Source: Streptomyces dysideae
GTDB lineage: Bacteria; Actinomycetota; Actinomycetes; Streptomycetales; Streptomycetaceae
Length of the DNA: 64,000 bases
Assembly (NCBI RefSeq): GCF_001514305.1
Contig: NZ_KQ949076.1
Span: 416,140-480,139, forward strand
Direction: 5' to 3'
A program made the position numbers and the translations under genes. The notes under the pieces are model-generated. The model ran no database searches, had not been told where the DNA came from, and was given only the letters and a program-made list of their open reading frames with translations. Shown here one piece after another: positions 7,608 to 15,566 of the stretch. Position 1 is the first letter of the stretch. Each line of letters starts with the position of its first letter.

Positions 7608-9856
7608 GTGAGCATCCTCCGGCCACCGCTCCCACGCCGCCTGCGCCGCGTGTCCCGGTTCTCGGTCGTCGGCGTCGCCACCGTCCCGGCGAGCTGCTGC
7701 TCGTCCGGCGCGGTCTCGCCCTTCTGACTGGCCCGCTGGTCCTCCGCCGGGTCCTTGGAGATCTTCGGCGGGGTGATCGAGCCGTCCGTCTGGATCTTCG
7801 GCAGGTTCTTCTCCGGCGCGGGCAGCAGCGCGTTCTTCTTGTTGATCGTGCCGTCGTCGGAGACGCCGTACAGCGCGTCGTAGATGTTGCGGACTGCGGG
7901 ACCCGAGGCGCCGGAGCCCGTACCACCCTGGGAGATCGTCATGACGACGGCGTAGTCCTTGGTGTACGTCGTGAACCAGGACGTCGTCTGCTTGCCGTAG
8001 ACCTCCGCCGTACCGGTCTTGGCGTGCATCGGGATCTTGTCCTGCGGCCAGCCGACCTGTGCGAACCGCCAGGCGGCGGTACCACGGGTGGCCACACCGG
8101 CGAGAGCGTCGTCCATCTCGGCCAGTGTCTTCTGGTTCATGGGCAGCTTGCCGTGGGACTTCGGCTCGATCTCCTGGACCGTCTTGCCGTCGGGGCTGAC
8201 GACGGCCTTGCCGACGGAGGGGTTGTAGAGGGTGCCGCCGTTGGAGATGGCCGCGTAGATGGTGGCCATCTGAATGGGGGTGACGAGGGTGTCGCCCTGG
8301 CCGATGGAGTAGTTGACGGAGTCACCGGCGCGCATCTGGTTGCCTTCGAGGCAGTTCTCGTACGCGATCTGCTCGGCGTACGTGCCGCCCCTCTTGCCGG
8401 TCTTGCACCAGGCGTCCTTGTTGGCCTTCCAGTAGTCCTGCTTCCACTTGCGGTCGGGAACGCGGCCGGTGACCTCGTTGGGCAGGTCGATGCCGGTCTC
8501 GGCGCCGAGGCCGAACTGGTGGGCGGTCTTGTAGAACCAGTCGTTGGTGTTCTTCTTCGGCTTGGTGCCGCCGTCCCGCTTCCACTCCTCGTGGGAGAGC
8601 CGGTAGAAGACGGTGTCGCAGGAGACCTCCAGGGCGCGGCCGAGGCTGATCGGGCCGTACCCCTTGGACTCGAAGTTCTTGAAGACCTGGCCGCCGATCG
8701 AGTACGAACTGGAGCAGTCGTAGGGGCCGTTGAAGGAGTAGCCGGCGTTGACCGCGGCGGCCGTGGGGATCACCTTGAAGACGGAGCCGGGCGCCGACTG
8801 GCCCTGGATGGCCCTGTTGAGCAGCGGGTAGTTGGAGTTCTTGCCGGTGAGCTTCTTGTAGTCCTTGGCGGAGATGCCGCCCACCCAGGCGTTCGGGTCG
8901 TAGGTCGGGTTGGACGCCATGGCGACGATGCGGCCGGTCTTGGCCTCCATCACGACGACCGCGCCCGAGTCGGCCTTGTACTTCTCGCCCGTGTTGCGGT
9001 CCCACGCCTTGCGGGCTTCCTTCATCGCCTCGTTCAGCTCGTACTCGGCGACCCGCTGGACGCGGGCGTCGATGCTGGTGACGAGGTTGGAGCCGGGCTG
9101 GGCGGTGTCGGACTCGGCCTGGCCGATGACGCGGCCGAGGTTGTCGACCTCGTAGCGGGTTACGCCGGCCTTGCCACGCAGTTCCTTGTCGTACTGGCGC
9201 TCCAGGCCGCTGCGGCCGACCTGGTCGGATCGCAGATAGGGCGAGTCGGTGTCCTGGGCCTGCTGGATCTCCTCGTCGGTGACCGGGGAGAGGTAGCCGA
9301 GGACCTGGGCGGTGTTGGCCTCGCCGGGGCCGGCGTAGCGGCGGACGGCCTGGGGTTCGGCGGTGATGCCGGGGAAGTCCTCGGCGCGCTCGCGGATCTG
9401 CAGGGCCTGCTTGGCGGTGGCCTCGTCGGTGATGGGGATCGGCTGGTAGGGCGAGCCGTTCCAGCAGGGCTGGGGGGTTTCGGCGTCGCACAGCCGGACC
9501 TTCTCCATGACCTCCTTGGGCCGCATGCCCAGGACCCCGGCGAGCTTGGTGAGGACGGCCTTGCCGTCGTCCTTCATCTTCAGCAGGTCGGTGCGGGAGG
9601 CGGAGACCACGAGCCGTGTCTCGTTGTCGGCGAGGGGCGCGCCGCGGGCGTCCAGGATCGATCCGCGTACGGCGGGCTGGACGACCTGCTGGACGTGGTT
9701 GCCAGAGGCCTCCTTGGCGTACTGGTCGCCCTCGCGGATCTGGAGGTACCAGAGGCGGCCGCCGAGGGTGCCGAGGAGGGAGAGGACGAGGATCTGGATG
9801 GCGACGAGCCGGATCTGGACGCGTGGGGTCCGTCCGGTCTCGGGAATATTGGTCAT
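7604..9856 (-). CDS. mrdA: Penicillin-binding protein 2, class B transpeptidase
   Basis: 750 aa. One N-terminal membrane anchor (residues ~15-40, VQIRLVAIQILVLSLLGTLG), a PBP dimerisation domain (RGSILDARGAPLADN), then the transpeptidase domain with the three active-site motifs: SxxK in APGSVFKV, SCD in EVSCDTVFYRL (the SxN-type motif) and KTG in HAKTGTAEVYG. The C-terminal ~100 residues form a polar, Lys/Pro/Arg-rich cytosol- or wall-facing tail ending in RRRRRGSGGRRMLT, beyond the usual length of rod PBP2. Cross-links peptidoglycan with RodA, encoded next with a 4-bp overlap. Position after mreD supports a role in MreB-directed spore wall synthesis. Confidence 0.93.
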   Translation of the reverse strand: MTNIPETGRTPRVQIRLVAIQILVLSLLGTLGGRLWYLQIREGDQYAKEASGNHVQQVVQPAVRGSILDARGAPLADNETRLVVSASRTDLLKMKDDGKAVLTKLAGVLGMRPKEVMEKVRLCDAETPQPCWNGSPYQPIPITDEATAKQALQIRERAEDFPGITAEPQAVRRYAGPGEANTAQVLGYLSPVTDEEIQQAQDTDSPYLRSDQVGRSGLERQYDKELRGKAGVTRYEVDNLGRVIGQAESDTAQPGSNLVTSIDARVQRVAEYELNEAMKEARKAWDRNTGEKYKADSGAVVVMEAKTGRIVAMASNPTYDPNAWVGGISAKDYKKLTGKNSNYPLLNRAIQGQSAPGSVFKVIPTAAAVNAGYSFNGPYDCSSSYSIGGQVFKNFESKGYGPISLGRALEVSCDTVFYRLSHEEWKRDGGTKPKKNTNDWFYKTAHQFGLGAETGIDLPNEVTGRVPDRKWKQDYWKANKDAWCKTGKRGGTYAEQIAYENCLEGNQMRAGDSVNYSIGQGDTLVTPIQMATIYAAISNGGTLYNPSVGKAVVSPDGKTVQEIEPKSHGKLPMNQKTLAEMDDALAGVATRGTAAWRFAQVGWPQDKIPMHAKTGTAEVYGKQTTSWFTTYTKDYAVVMTISQGGTGSGASGPAVRNIYDALYGVSDDGTINKKNALLPAPEKNLPKIQTDGSITPPKISKDPAEDQRASQKGETAPDEQQLAGTVATPTTENRDTRRRRRGSGGRRMLT

Positions 9857-9957
9857 GTGCGGCTGCCTCCCCCTCTCAGTGCGCGGGCGTCTGTGCGCGT
9901 ACGAATGATGAACGACGGGCCTGTGAGGCCTCGTTCCGCCGGAACGTCCTCGTTCGA

Positions 9958-9987
9958 GTGAACTCGCCCGTGGTGAACTCGCCCGTG
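9958..9987. repeat. Two perfect 15-bp direct repeats at the end of mreD
   Basis: GTGAACTCGCCCGTG occurs twice, head to tail, between the stop of mreD (9989) and the PBP2 start. In the reading direction of the operon it lies in the mreD-pbp2 spacer. Probably slippage; no known function. Confidence 0.6.
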
Positions 9988-9988
9988 C

Positions 9989-10666
9989 TCACAGCCGCTT
10001 GACCCCCTTGATGCGGCCTGCGCGCGCGGTCCGGGCCCGGGCCCTGGTCTTCAGGCCGCCGAGGGTGCCGCGCTGACCGCCGATCTTGAGGCCCGTGCCG
10101 GAGGAGAGCCAGCCGGCGGAGATGTCGGCCTTCCTCGCCGAGGAGTTGGTCTCGGCGAGGGGGTCGTTGTCCGCGCGCCGGGCCAGGGCCATGATCCCGG
10201 GGACCACGAAGGGCGCGAACAGCAGGTCGTACAGGGCGGCCGTGAACAGCAGGCTGCCGAGGCCGACATGGCGGGCGGCGGTGTCGCCGACGAGGGCGCC
10301 GACCCCGGCGTAGAGCAGGGTCGATCCGATCGCGGCGCCGACCACGACCACCATCGGCCCGGTGGCCGACTTCAGCTGGCCGTTCTCCGGCTTGATGAGG
10401 CCGGCGAGGTAGCCGATGACGCACAGCACCAGGGCGTAGCGCCCGGCGGCGTGGTCGGCGGGTGGGGCGAGGTCGGCGAGGAGGCCGGCGCCGAAGCCGA
10501 TGAGTGCGCCGCCGACATGGCCGTAGACCATGGCGAGGCCCAGGACGGTGAGGAGCAGCAAGTCCGGGACGGCGCCTGGGAGATGGAGGCGGGCGAGGAC
10601 GCTCACCTGGAGCACCAGGGCGACGACGACCAGGGACGTGGAGAGCAGGATCCGGTTGACGCGCAT
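9989..10666 (-). CDS. mreD: MreD, rod shape-determining membrane protein
   Basis: 225 aa with about five membrane helices in the first 160 residues (LLSTSLVVVALVLQVSVLARL, VPDLLLLTVLGLAMVYG, GALIGFGAGLLADL, LFTAALYDLLFAPFVVPGIMAL). DLAPP following the third helix is typical of MreD. The C-terminal ~60 residues are basic and hydrophilic (GLKTRARARTARAGRIKGVKRL), longer than in most bacteria. MreD couples MreC to the elongation synthases. It starts 14 bp after mreC ends, so the two are in one operon. Start MRVNRILLS has AGGAG-like sequence just upstream (TAGGAGCTGACTTCTC). Confidence 0.9.
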   Translation of the reverse strand: MRVNRILLSTSLVVVALVLQVSVLARLHLPGAVPDLLLLTVLGLAMVYGHVGGALIGFGAGLLADLAPPADHAAGRYALVLCVIGYLAGLIKPENGQLKSATGPMVVVVGAAIGSTLLYAGVGALVGDTAARHVGLGSLLFTAALYDLLFAPFVVPGIMALARRADNDPLAETNSSARKADISAGWLSSGTGLKIGGQRGTLGGLKTRARARTARAGRIKGVKRL

Positions 10667-10679
10667 GAGAAGTCAGCTC

Positions 10680-11651
10680 CTACTGCTCTTGCTCGAACTG
10701 GCCGTCGGCGGGCGCGTTCGCGGACGGGGTGACCGTGACGGTGACCGTCGGCGTGGGGGTCGGCTTGGGCTTGTCGGGGAGCACCGTGTCGCGCGGGTTC
10801 TTCGCGGGGGCCTGGACGACGACGCCGACGATGTCGAGCTTGGTGAAGCTGACGTACGGCGTGACGTAGAGAGTGCGGGTCAGGTCGCCGCCGGAGGGGT
10901 CGACGCGGGAGACGACACCGACCGGGACGCCGGGCACGAAGGGCCGGTCGGCCTGCGAGCCGAAGGTGACGAGCCGGTCGCCCTTCTTGATCTGGGCCTT
11001 GCCGTTGAGGAGTTCGACGCGCAGCGGGCGGTCGCCCTGGCCGGAGGCGAAGCCGAGTTCGTCGCTGGCCTCCATGCGGGTGCCGACGGTGAAGTCGGGG
11101 TCGCTGGCGAGGAGCACGGTCGCGGTGTTCGGGCCGACGGTCGTCACGCGCCCGACGAGGCCGTCCCCGTTCAGGACGGTCATGTCGCGCTTGATGCCGT
11201 CGTTGGCGCCGGCGTCGATGGTGATGGTCCAGGAGAAGCCCTGGGCCGCTCCTATGGCGATGACCTGGGCGCCCTTGATGCCGTACTGCCCCTGGCCGGC
11301 GATCTTCAGCATCTTGTCGAGCTGTTTGAGGCGGCTGCGGTTGCGGTCGTCGCTGCCGAGCTTCGCCTCGAGGACCGCGTTCTCCTTCTCCAGGGTGGCG
11401 AGCCGGTCGTGGCGTTCACCGGAGTCACGGATCGCGGAGACCGCGTTGCCGACCGGGTCGACCGCGGCCGACACCCCGTTCTCGATCGGGCCGAAGACGG
11501 CGGCCGCGGCCTGTCGGGCACCGTCGACCGGTGAGTCCTCCCCACCGCGGATGTCCACCGTGATCAGCGCGAACGCGATGGCGATCAGCAGCACCAGGAG
11601 CAGCCGGCTCTCTCGTGTGTCCCTCACGTGCGGCGGCCGTGCCTTCCTCAT
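10680..11651 (-). CDS. mreC: MreC, rod shape-determining periplasmic-facing protein
   Basis: 323 aa. Short basic cytoplasmic N-terminus, one membrane anchor (RLLLVLLIAIAFALITVDI, residues ~16-34), a coiled-coil region (GERHDRLATLEKENAVLEAKLGSDDRNRSRLKQL, ~78-112), then the double beta-barrel (GQVIAIG...SRVDPSGGDLTRTLYVTPYV). The C-terminal ~45 residues are Pro/Thr-rich (KPKPTPTPTVTVTVTPSA). MreC is the extracellular scaffold between MreB and the PBPs. It follows mreB after a 120-bp spacer that holds an inverted repeat, so partial attenuation between mreB and mreCD is possible. Confidence 0.92.
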   Translation of the reverse strand: MRKARPPHVRDTRESRLLLVLLIAIAFALITVDIRGGEDSPVDGARQAAAAVFGPIENGVSAAVDPVGNAVSAIRDSGERHDRLATLEKENAVLEAKLGSDDRNRSRLKQLDKMLKIAGQGQYGIKGAQVIAIGAAQGFSWTITIDAGANDGIKRDMTVLNGDGLVGRVTTVGPNTATVLLASDPDFTVGTRMEASDELGFASGQGDRPLRVELLNGKAQIKKGDRLVTFGSQADRPFVPGVPVGVVSRVDPSGGDLTRTLYVTPYVSFTKLDIVGVVVQAPAKNPRDTVLPDKPKPTPTPTVTVTVTPSANAPADGQFEQEQ

Positions 11652-11724
11652 TGGAATGTGCGGGTGTTCAGGTGTGTGGGCGTGCAGATGTTTATCGGTG
11701 AGCTTATGCCTCTATATCAACGAT

Positions 11725-11758
11725 CCGCCGTACGAGAGCAGATCATCCCGTACGGCGG
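11725..11758 (-). terminator. Inverted repeat between mreB and mreC
   Basis: CCGCCGTACG and CGTACGGCGG, perfect 10-bp arms around 14 nt, 16 bp past the mreB stop. No T-run. It fits a leaky terminator or processing site that would lower mreC-mreD-pbp2-rodA expression relative to mreB. Confidence 0.55.
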
Positions 11759-11773
11759 CATCGAAGAGTTATG

Positions 11774-12805
11774 TCATCTGCGCGGCTGGGCGTCCAGTAC
11801 CTGCTGCAACGCCTCGAACTCCTCGACACACTTGCCGGAGCCGAGCGCCACGCTGTCCAGCGGGTCCTCGGCGATATGGATCGGCATGCCGGTCTCACGG
11901 CGCAGCCGCTCGTCGAGGCCGCGCAGCAGGGCACCGCCGCCGGTCAGGACGATGCCGCGGTCCATGATGTCGCCGGAGAGCTCGGGCGGACACTTGTCGA
12001 GCGTGGTCTTCACGGCGTCGACAATGGCGTTGACCGGTTCCTCGATCGCCTTCCGCACCTCAGCGGCGGAGATGACGACCGTCTTGGGCAGTCCGGAGAC
12101 GAGGTCCCGGCCGCGGATTTCGGTGTGCTCGTCAGCGTCGAGGTCGTACGCCGAACCGATCGTGATCTTGATCTGTTCGGCCGTCCGCTCACCGAGAAGG
12201 AGGGAGTACTCCTTCTTGATGTGCTGGATGATCGCGTTGTCCAGCTCGTCGCCCGCGACGCGGATGGACTGGGCGGTGACGATGCCGCCGAGGGAGATGA
12301 CCGCGACCTCCGTGGTGCCACCGCCGATGTCGACCACCATGTTGCCCGTGGCCTCGTGGACCGGCAGGCCGGAGCCGATGGCCGCGGCCATGGGCTCCTC
12401 GATGATGTGCACCTGACGGGCGCCGGCCTGGGACGACGCCTCGATGACGGCACGGCGCTCGACGCCGGTGATGCCCGAGGGCACACAGACGACGACCCGC
12501 GGCCGAGCCAGATACCGCCGCTTGTGGATCTTCAGGATGAAGTAGCGGAGCATCCGCTCGGTGATCTCGAAGTCGGCGATCACGCCGTCCTTCAGCGGAC
12601 GTACGGCAACGATGTTGCCGGGCGTGCGCCCGATCATCTTCTTCGCTTCGGCGCCGACCGCGAGAATGCCACCGGTGTTGGTGTTGATCGCGACGACGGA
12701 CGGCTCGTTGAGTACGATCCCGCGACCCCTGACGTACACCAGCGTGTTGGCGGTCCCGAGGTCGACAGCCATGTCACGGCCGATGAACGACATTGAGTTC
12801 CCCAT
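11774..12805 (-). CDS. mreB: MreB, actin-like rod shape-determining protein
   Basis: 343 aa from ATG 12805 ([17 protein letters not shown]); an ATG four codons later (MSFIGRD) is preceded by GGGGAA at 5-nt spacing and is an equally good start. The frame is open 27 codons further upstream ([12 protein letters not shown]), but that stretch is not conserved MreB sequence. Actin-fold motifs are all present: phosphate-1 [14 protein letters not shown], connect-1, phosphate-2 [15 protein letters not shown], adenosine motif [12 protein letters not shown]. In Streptomyces MreB is dispensable for hyphal growth but needed for spore wall thickness. Head gene of the mreBCD-pbp2-rodA operon. Confidence 0.95.
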   Translation of the reverse strand: MGNSMSFIGRDMAVDLGTANTLVYVRGRGIVLNEPSVVAINTNTGGILAVGAEAKKMIGRTPGNIVAVRPLKDGVIADFEITERMLRYFILKIHKRRYLARPRVVVCVPSGITGVERRAVIEASSQAGARQVHIIEEPMAAAIGSGLPVHEATGNMVVDIGGGTTEVAVISLGGIVTAQSIRVAGDELDNAIIQHIKKEYSLLLGERTAEQIKITIGSAYDLDADEHTEIRGRDLVSGLPKTVVISAAEVRKAIEEPVNAIVDAVKTTLDKCPPELSGDIMDRGIVLTGGGALLRGLDERLRRETGMPIHIAEDPLDSVALGSGKCVEEFEALQQVLDAQPRR

Positions 12806-13106
12806 CAGGATTCGTCTGGCCTTCCCGGGAGCTTTTGAGGGCATTTCAGGTCGGCGAAGTGGGTGCGGTGACGTGAAGGCTTCCATCGTAGTGGCGCCTT
12901 CACGAACACAGCGCGAGGGTCTTCGCCATTGTCAGCAGATGAAGTGCCGCCTCGCTTGTGGAGACGGCCCATCGGGGGCACTCGTTCCCCCGATCGGCAC
13001 GCATATGCCAACGAGCTGCCAAAAACGTACAGCCGTCCCAGCTCAGAAGTCCGGACGAACTGACAATCCCTCAGAAAAATCCCTGAAAAATCCCCGGCCC
13101 GGAGGG
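12806..13106. other. mreB-ndk spacer with an inverted repeat
   Basis: About 300 bp without a gene. It holds GTGAAGGC (12873-12880) and GCCTTCAC (12896-12903), an 8-bp inverted repeat with a 15-nt loop, 68 bp before the mreB start, and a locally AT-richer run near 13060-13090 just after ndk. The former could be an ndk terminator or an operator, and the mreB promoter should lie here. No clear -35/-10 pair seen. Confidence 0.4.
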
Positions 13107-13520
13107 CTACGCGCGCCCCGCGAAGAAGATCTTCACCTCGCGCTCGGCGGACTCCTCGGAGTCGGAGGCGTGGATCAGGTTCTCGCGGACGATCACGCCG
13201 TAGTCGCCGCGGATGGAGCCCGGTGCGGCGGCGATCGGGTCGGTCGGTCCGGCGAGCGCGCGCAGCCCCTCGATGACCCGCTCGCCCTCGACGATCAGCG
13301 CCACGACCGGGCCGGACGCCATGAACTCCACCAGCGGCTCGTAGAAGGGCTTGCCCTTGTGCTCGCCGTAGTGCAGTTCCAGGGTCTCCTGGTCCAGGGT
13401 GCGCAGCTCCAGCGCCGTGATCCGCCAGCCGGCCTTGCGCTCGATACGGCTGATGATCTCGCCGGTCAGGCCGCGACGGACGGCGTCGGGCTTGAGGAGG
13501 ACGAGGGTGCGCTGGCTCAC
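13107..13520 (-). CDS. ndk: Nucleoside diphosphate kinase
   Basis: 137 aa, the standard length. Transfers the gamma phosphate of ATP to NDPs through a phospho-histidine. Start set at GTG 13520 (VSQRTLVLLKPDAVRRG): AAGGAG lies 6 nt upstream, and homologues begin here; the frame extends 23 codons further up but that part is not family sequence. Active-site His is in ENLIHASDSEESAEREVKIFF near the C-terminus; KPDAV and RGDYG nucleotide-site segments are intact. Follows the DUF4233 gene after 65 bp, the end of the valS-folC-DUF4233-ndk group. Confidence 0.96.
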   Translation of the reverse strand: MSQRTLVLLKPDAVRRGLTGEIISRIERKAGWRITALELRTLDQETLELHYGEHKGKPFYEPLVEFMASGPVVALIVEGERVIEGLRALAGPTDPIAAAPGSIRGDYGVIVRENLIHASDSEESAEREVKIFFAGRA

Positions 13521-13585
13521 GACGGGCTCCTTATGAATCAAGGTTGTGCGGGGAAACGAGGCTACAGGGCGTGTCGGCCCGTCCG

Positions 13586-13942
13586 TCACACAGCGTCAGG
13601 TGCAGAGGAGCCGGCCTGAGCTGCGAATCTCGCCTTCGCCTCGTCGATCTTCCGCCCGTAGTGCACCGACGCCCACCACAGCGCCGCGAAGACCGCCCCC
13701 AGGAAGAACATCGTCGGGATGACGACGCCGGAGGCGATCAGGGCGGCCTGCAGGGCCCAGCCGAGAGCGATCCCGCCGGGCCGGGTCACCAGGCCGCACA
13801 GCACCAGGCACAGGAGCATCGCGATGCCGCTGACCGTCCACACCGTGGACATGGACAGGTCGGGGTCCTTCATGGCGACCAGACCGGCGAACCCGATGAT
13901 GAAGACCTCGCCGATCAGGGTCGAAGCACAGAGCGTACGCAT
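13586..13942 (-). CDS. DUF4233 small membrane protein
   Basis: 118 aa with four predicted membrane helices (LIGEVFIIGFAGLVAM, VWTVSGIAMLLCLVLCGLV, GWALQAALIASGVVIPTMFFLGAVFAALWW) and a basic C-terminal tail (YGRKIDEAKARFAAQ). This matches DUF4233, an actinobacterial family almost always encoded directly after folC, as here (9-bp gap). Function unknown. Translation is probably coupled to folC; no strong Shine-Dalgarno is visible. Confidence 0.88.
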   Translation of the reverse strand: MRTLCASTLIGEVFIIGFAGLVAMKDPDLSMSTVWTVSGIAMLLCLVLCGLVTRPGGIALGWALQAALIASGVVIPTMFFLGAVFAALWWASVHYGRKIDEAKARFAAQAGSSAPDAV

Positions 13943-13951
13943 CCTTGGAAC

Positions 13952-15469
13952 TCAGCCCTTCCCCAGCAGCAGCCGGGCCTCGCCGACGGTGATGACGGAA
14001 CCGGTGACCAGCACACCGCCGCCCGCGAACTCGCTCTCCTCCTCGGCCAGCGTGATCGCGGCCTCCAGGGCGTCGGGCAGCCGCACCTCGACCTGCACCC
14101 GGTCGTCACCGAACACCTCGACGGCGATCGCGGCGAGCTCGTCGGCGTCCATGGCGCGATGGCTGGAGTTCTGCGTGACGACGACCTCCGCGAAGATCGG
14201 CTCGAAGGCCTCGAGCAGCCCCCGCACGTTCTTGTCGTCGCTGGCCCCGACCACCCCGATCAGCCGGCTGAAGTCGAAGGCCTCCCCGACCGCCTCGGCC
14301 GTGGCCCGCGCGCCCGCCGGGTTGTGCGCGGCGTCCAGCACGACGGTGGGCGAGCGCCGTACGACCTCGAGCCGACCCGGCGAGGAGACGGCCGCGAACG
14401 CCTTGCGCACGGTGTCGATGTCGAGCGGATGCGGCCGCTGGGCGCCGACACCGAAGAAGCCCTCGACGGCGGCGAGCGCGACGGCCGCGTTGTGCGCCTG
14501 GTACGGCCCGTGCAGCGGCAGATACACCTCGGTGTACTCCCCGCCGAGCCCGCGCAGGGTCAGCAACTGCCCGCCGACGGCGACCTGCCGGGCCACGACC
14601 CCGAACTCGAGCCCTTCCCGAGCCACCGTCGCATCGACCTCGACGGCCTTCTTCAGCATCACCTGCGCCGCGTCGACCGGCTGCTGGGCCAGGATGACGG
14701 TGGCGTCCTGCTTGATGATCCCGGCCTTCTCCACGGCGATCTCGCCGGGAGTCGCCCCCAGCCGGTCGGTGTGATCGAGATCTATGGGCGTGACGACGGC
14801 GACGTCCCCGTCGATGACGTTGGTGGCGTCCCAGGAGCCCCCCATGCCCACCTCCACCACCGCGACATCGACGGGCGCGTCGGCAAAGGCGGCGTAAGCC
14901 ATCCCCGTCAGCACCTCGAAGAACGACAGCCGGTACTCCTGCTGCGAGTCGACCATCTCGACGTACGGCTTGATGTCCTCGTACGTCTCGATGAACCGCT
15001 CGGCGGAGATGGGCGCGCCGTCGAGGCTGATGCGCTCGGTGACGGACTGGACGTGCGGGGACGTGTACCGCCCCGTACGCAGGTCGAAGGCACCCAGCAG
15101 GGCCTCGATCATGCGCGCGGTGGAGGTCTTGCCGTTGGTGCCGGTGATGTGGATGGAGGGGTACGCCCGCTGCGGCTCCCCCAGCACATCCATGAGCGCG
15201 GCGATCCGGCTCACGGACGGCTCCAGCTTGGTCTCGCCCCAGCGCGTGGCCAGCTCCGCCTCGACCTCGCGCAGCGCCTTGTCGACCTCGGGGTCCGCCG
15301 GCCGCACGGGCACGTCGGCCTGCGGCGCGCCGCCCTGCGTGCGCAGGGTGCGGCTGCCGGCCTCGATGACCGCGAGATCGGGATCCCGCTCGGTCTCGGA
15401 CGCGATGATCTCGTCGAAGGGGTCGAGCGGATCGGGCTGCTCGCTGTTGTCAGGGGGGAGGTCACTCAC
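13952..15469 (-). CDS. folC: Bifunctional folylpolyglutamate/dihydrofolate synthase
   Basis: 505 aa. Adds glutamate to folates (and makes dihydrofolate from dihydropteroate). Mur-ligase fold: P-loop in HITGTNGKTSTARMIEALL (~residue 115), catalytic centre around VAVVEVGMGGSWDATNVID and TPIDLDHTDRLG, C-terminal domain with VLDAAHNPAGARATAEAV. The N-terminal ~85 residues (MSDLPPDNSEQPDPLDPFDE, acidic) are an extension beyond the family core, common in Streptomyces. Lies between valS and DUF4233; a strong terminator separates it from valS, so it probably has its own promoter in the ~100-bp gap. Confidence 0.95.
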   Translation of the reverse strand: MSDLPPDNSEQPDPLDPFDEIIASETERDPDLAVIEAGSRTLRTQGGAPQADVPVRPADPEVDKALREVEAELATRWGETKLEPSVSRIAALMDVLGEPQRAYPSIHITGTNGKTSTARMIEALLGAFDLRTGRYTSPHVQSVTERISLDGAPISAERFIETYEDIKPYVEMVDSQQEYRLSFFEVLTGMAYAAFADAPVDVAVVEVGMGGSWDATNVIDGDVAVVTPIDLDHTDRLGATPGEIAVEKAGIIKQDATVILAQQPVDAAQVMLKKAVEVDATVAREGLEFGVVARQVAVGGQLLTLRGLGGEYTEVYLPLHGPYQAHNAAVALAAVEGFFGVGAQRPHPLDIDTVRKAFAAVSSPGRLEVVRRSPTVVLDAAHNPAGARATAEAVGEAFDFSRLIGVVGASDDKNVRGLLEAFEPIFAEVVVTQNSSHRAMDADELAAIAVEVFGDDRVQVEVRLPDALEAAITLAEEESEFAGGGVLVTGSVITVGEARLLLGKG

Positions 15470-15512
15470 GGGGCCAGTCTACGTACCCGGCGCCCCACCC
15501 CGACGGCAACCG

Positions 15513-15546
15513 AAGGCCCCCGGAACCAAGCAGCTCCGGGGGCCTT
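15513..15546 (-). terminator. Terminator after valS
   Basis: AAGGCCCCCGGA and TCCGGGGGCCTT, perfect 12-bp arms, 10-nt loop, 21 bp past the valS stop. No T-tract, as usual in streptomycetes. Confidence 0.85.
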
Positions 15547-15566
15547 CACCGACGTACTCGTACCGC

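Noticed and set aside
4926..9961. Two long plus-strand frames opposite CYTH-CHAD, rodA and pbp2
   Set aside because: Shadows of strongly conserved minus-strand genes.
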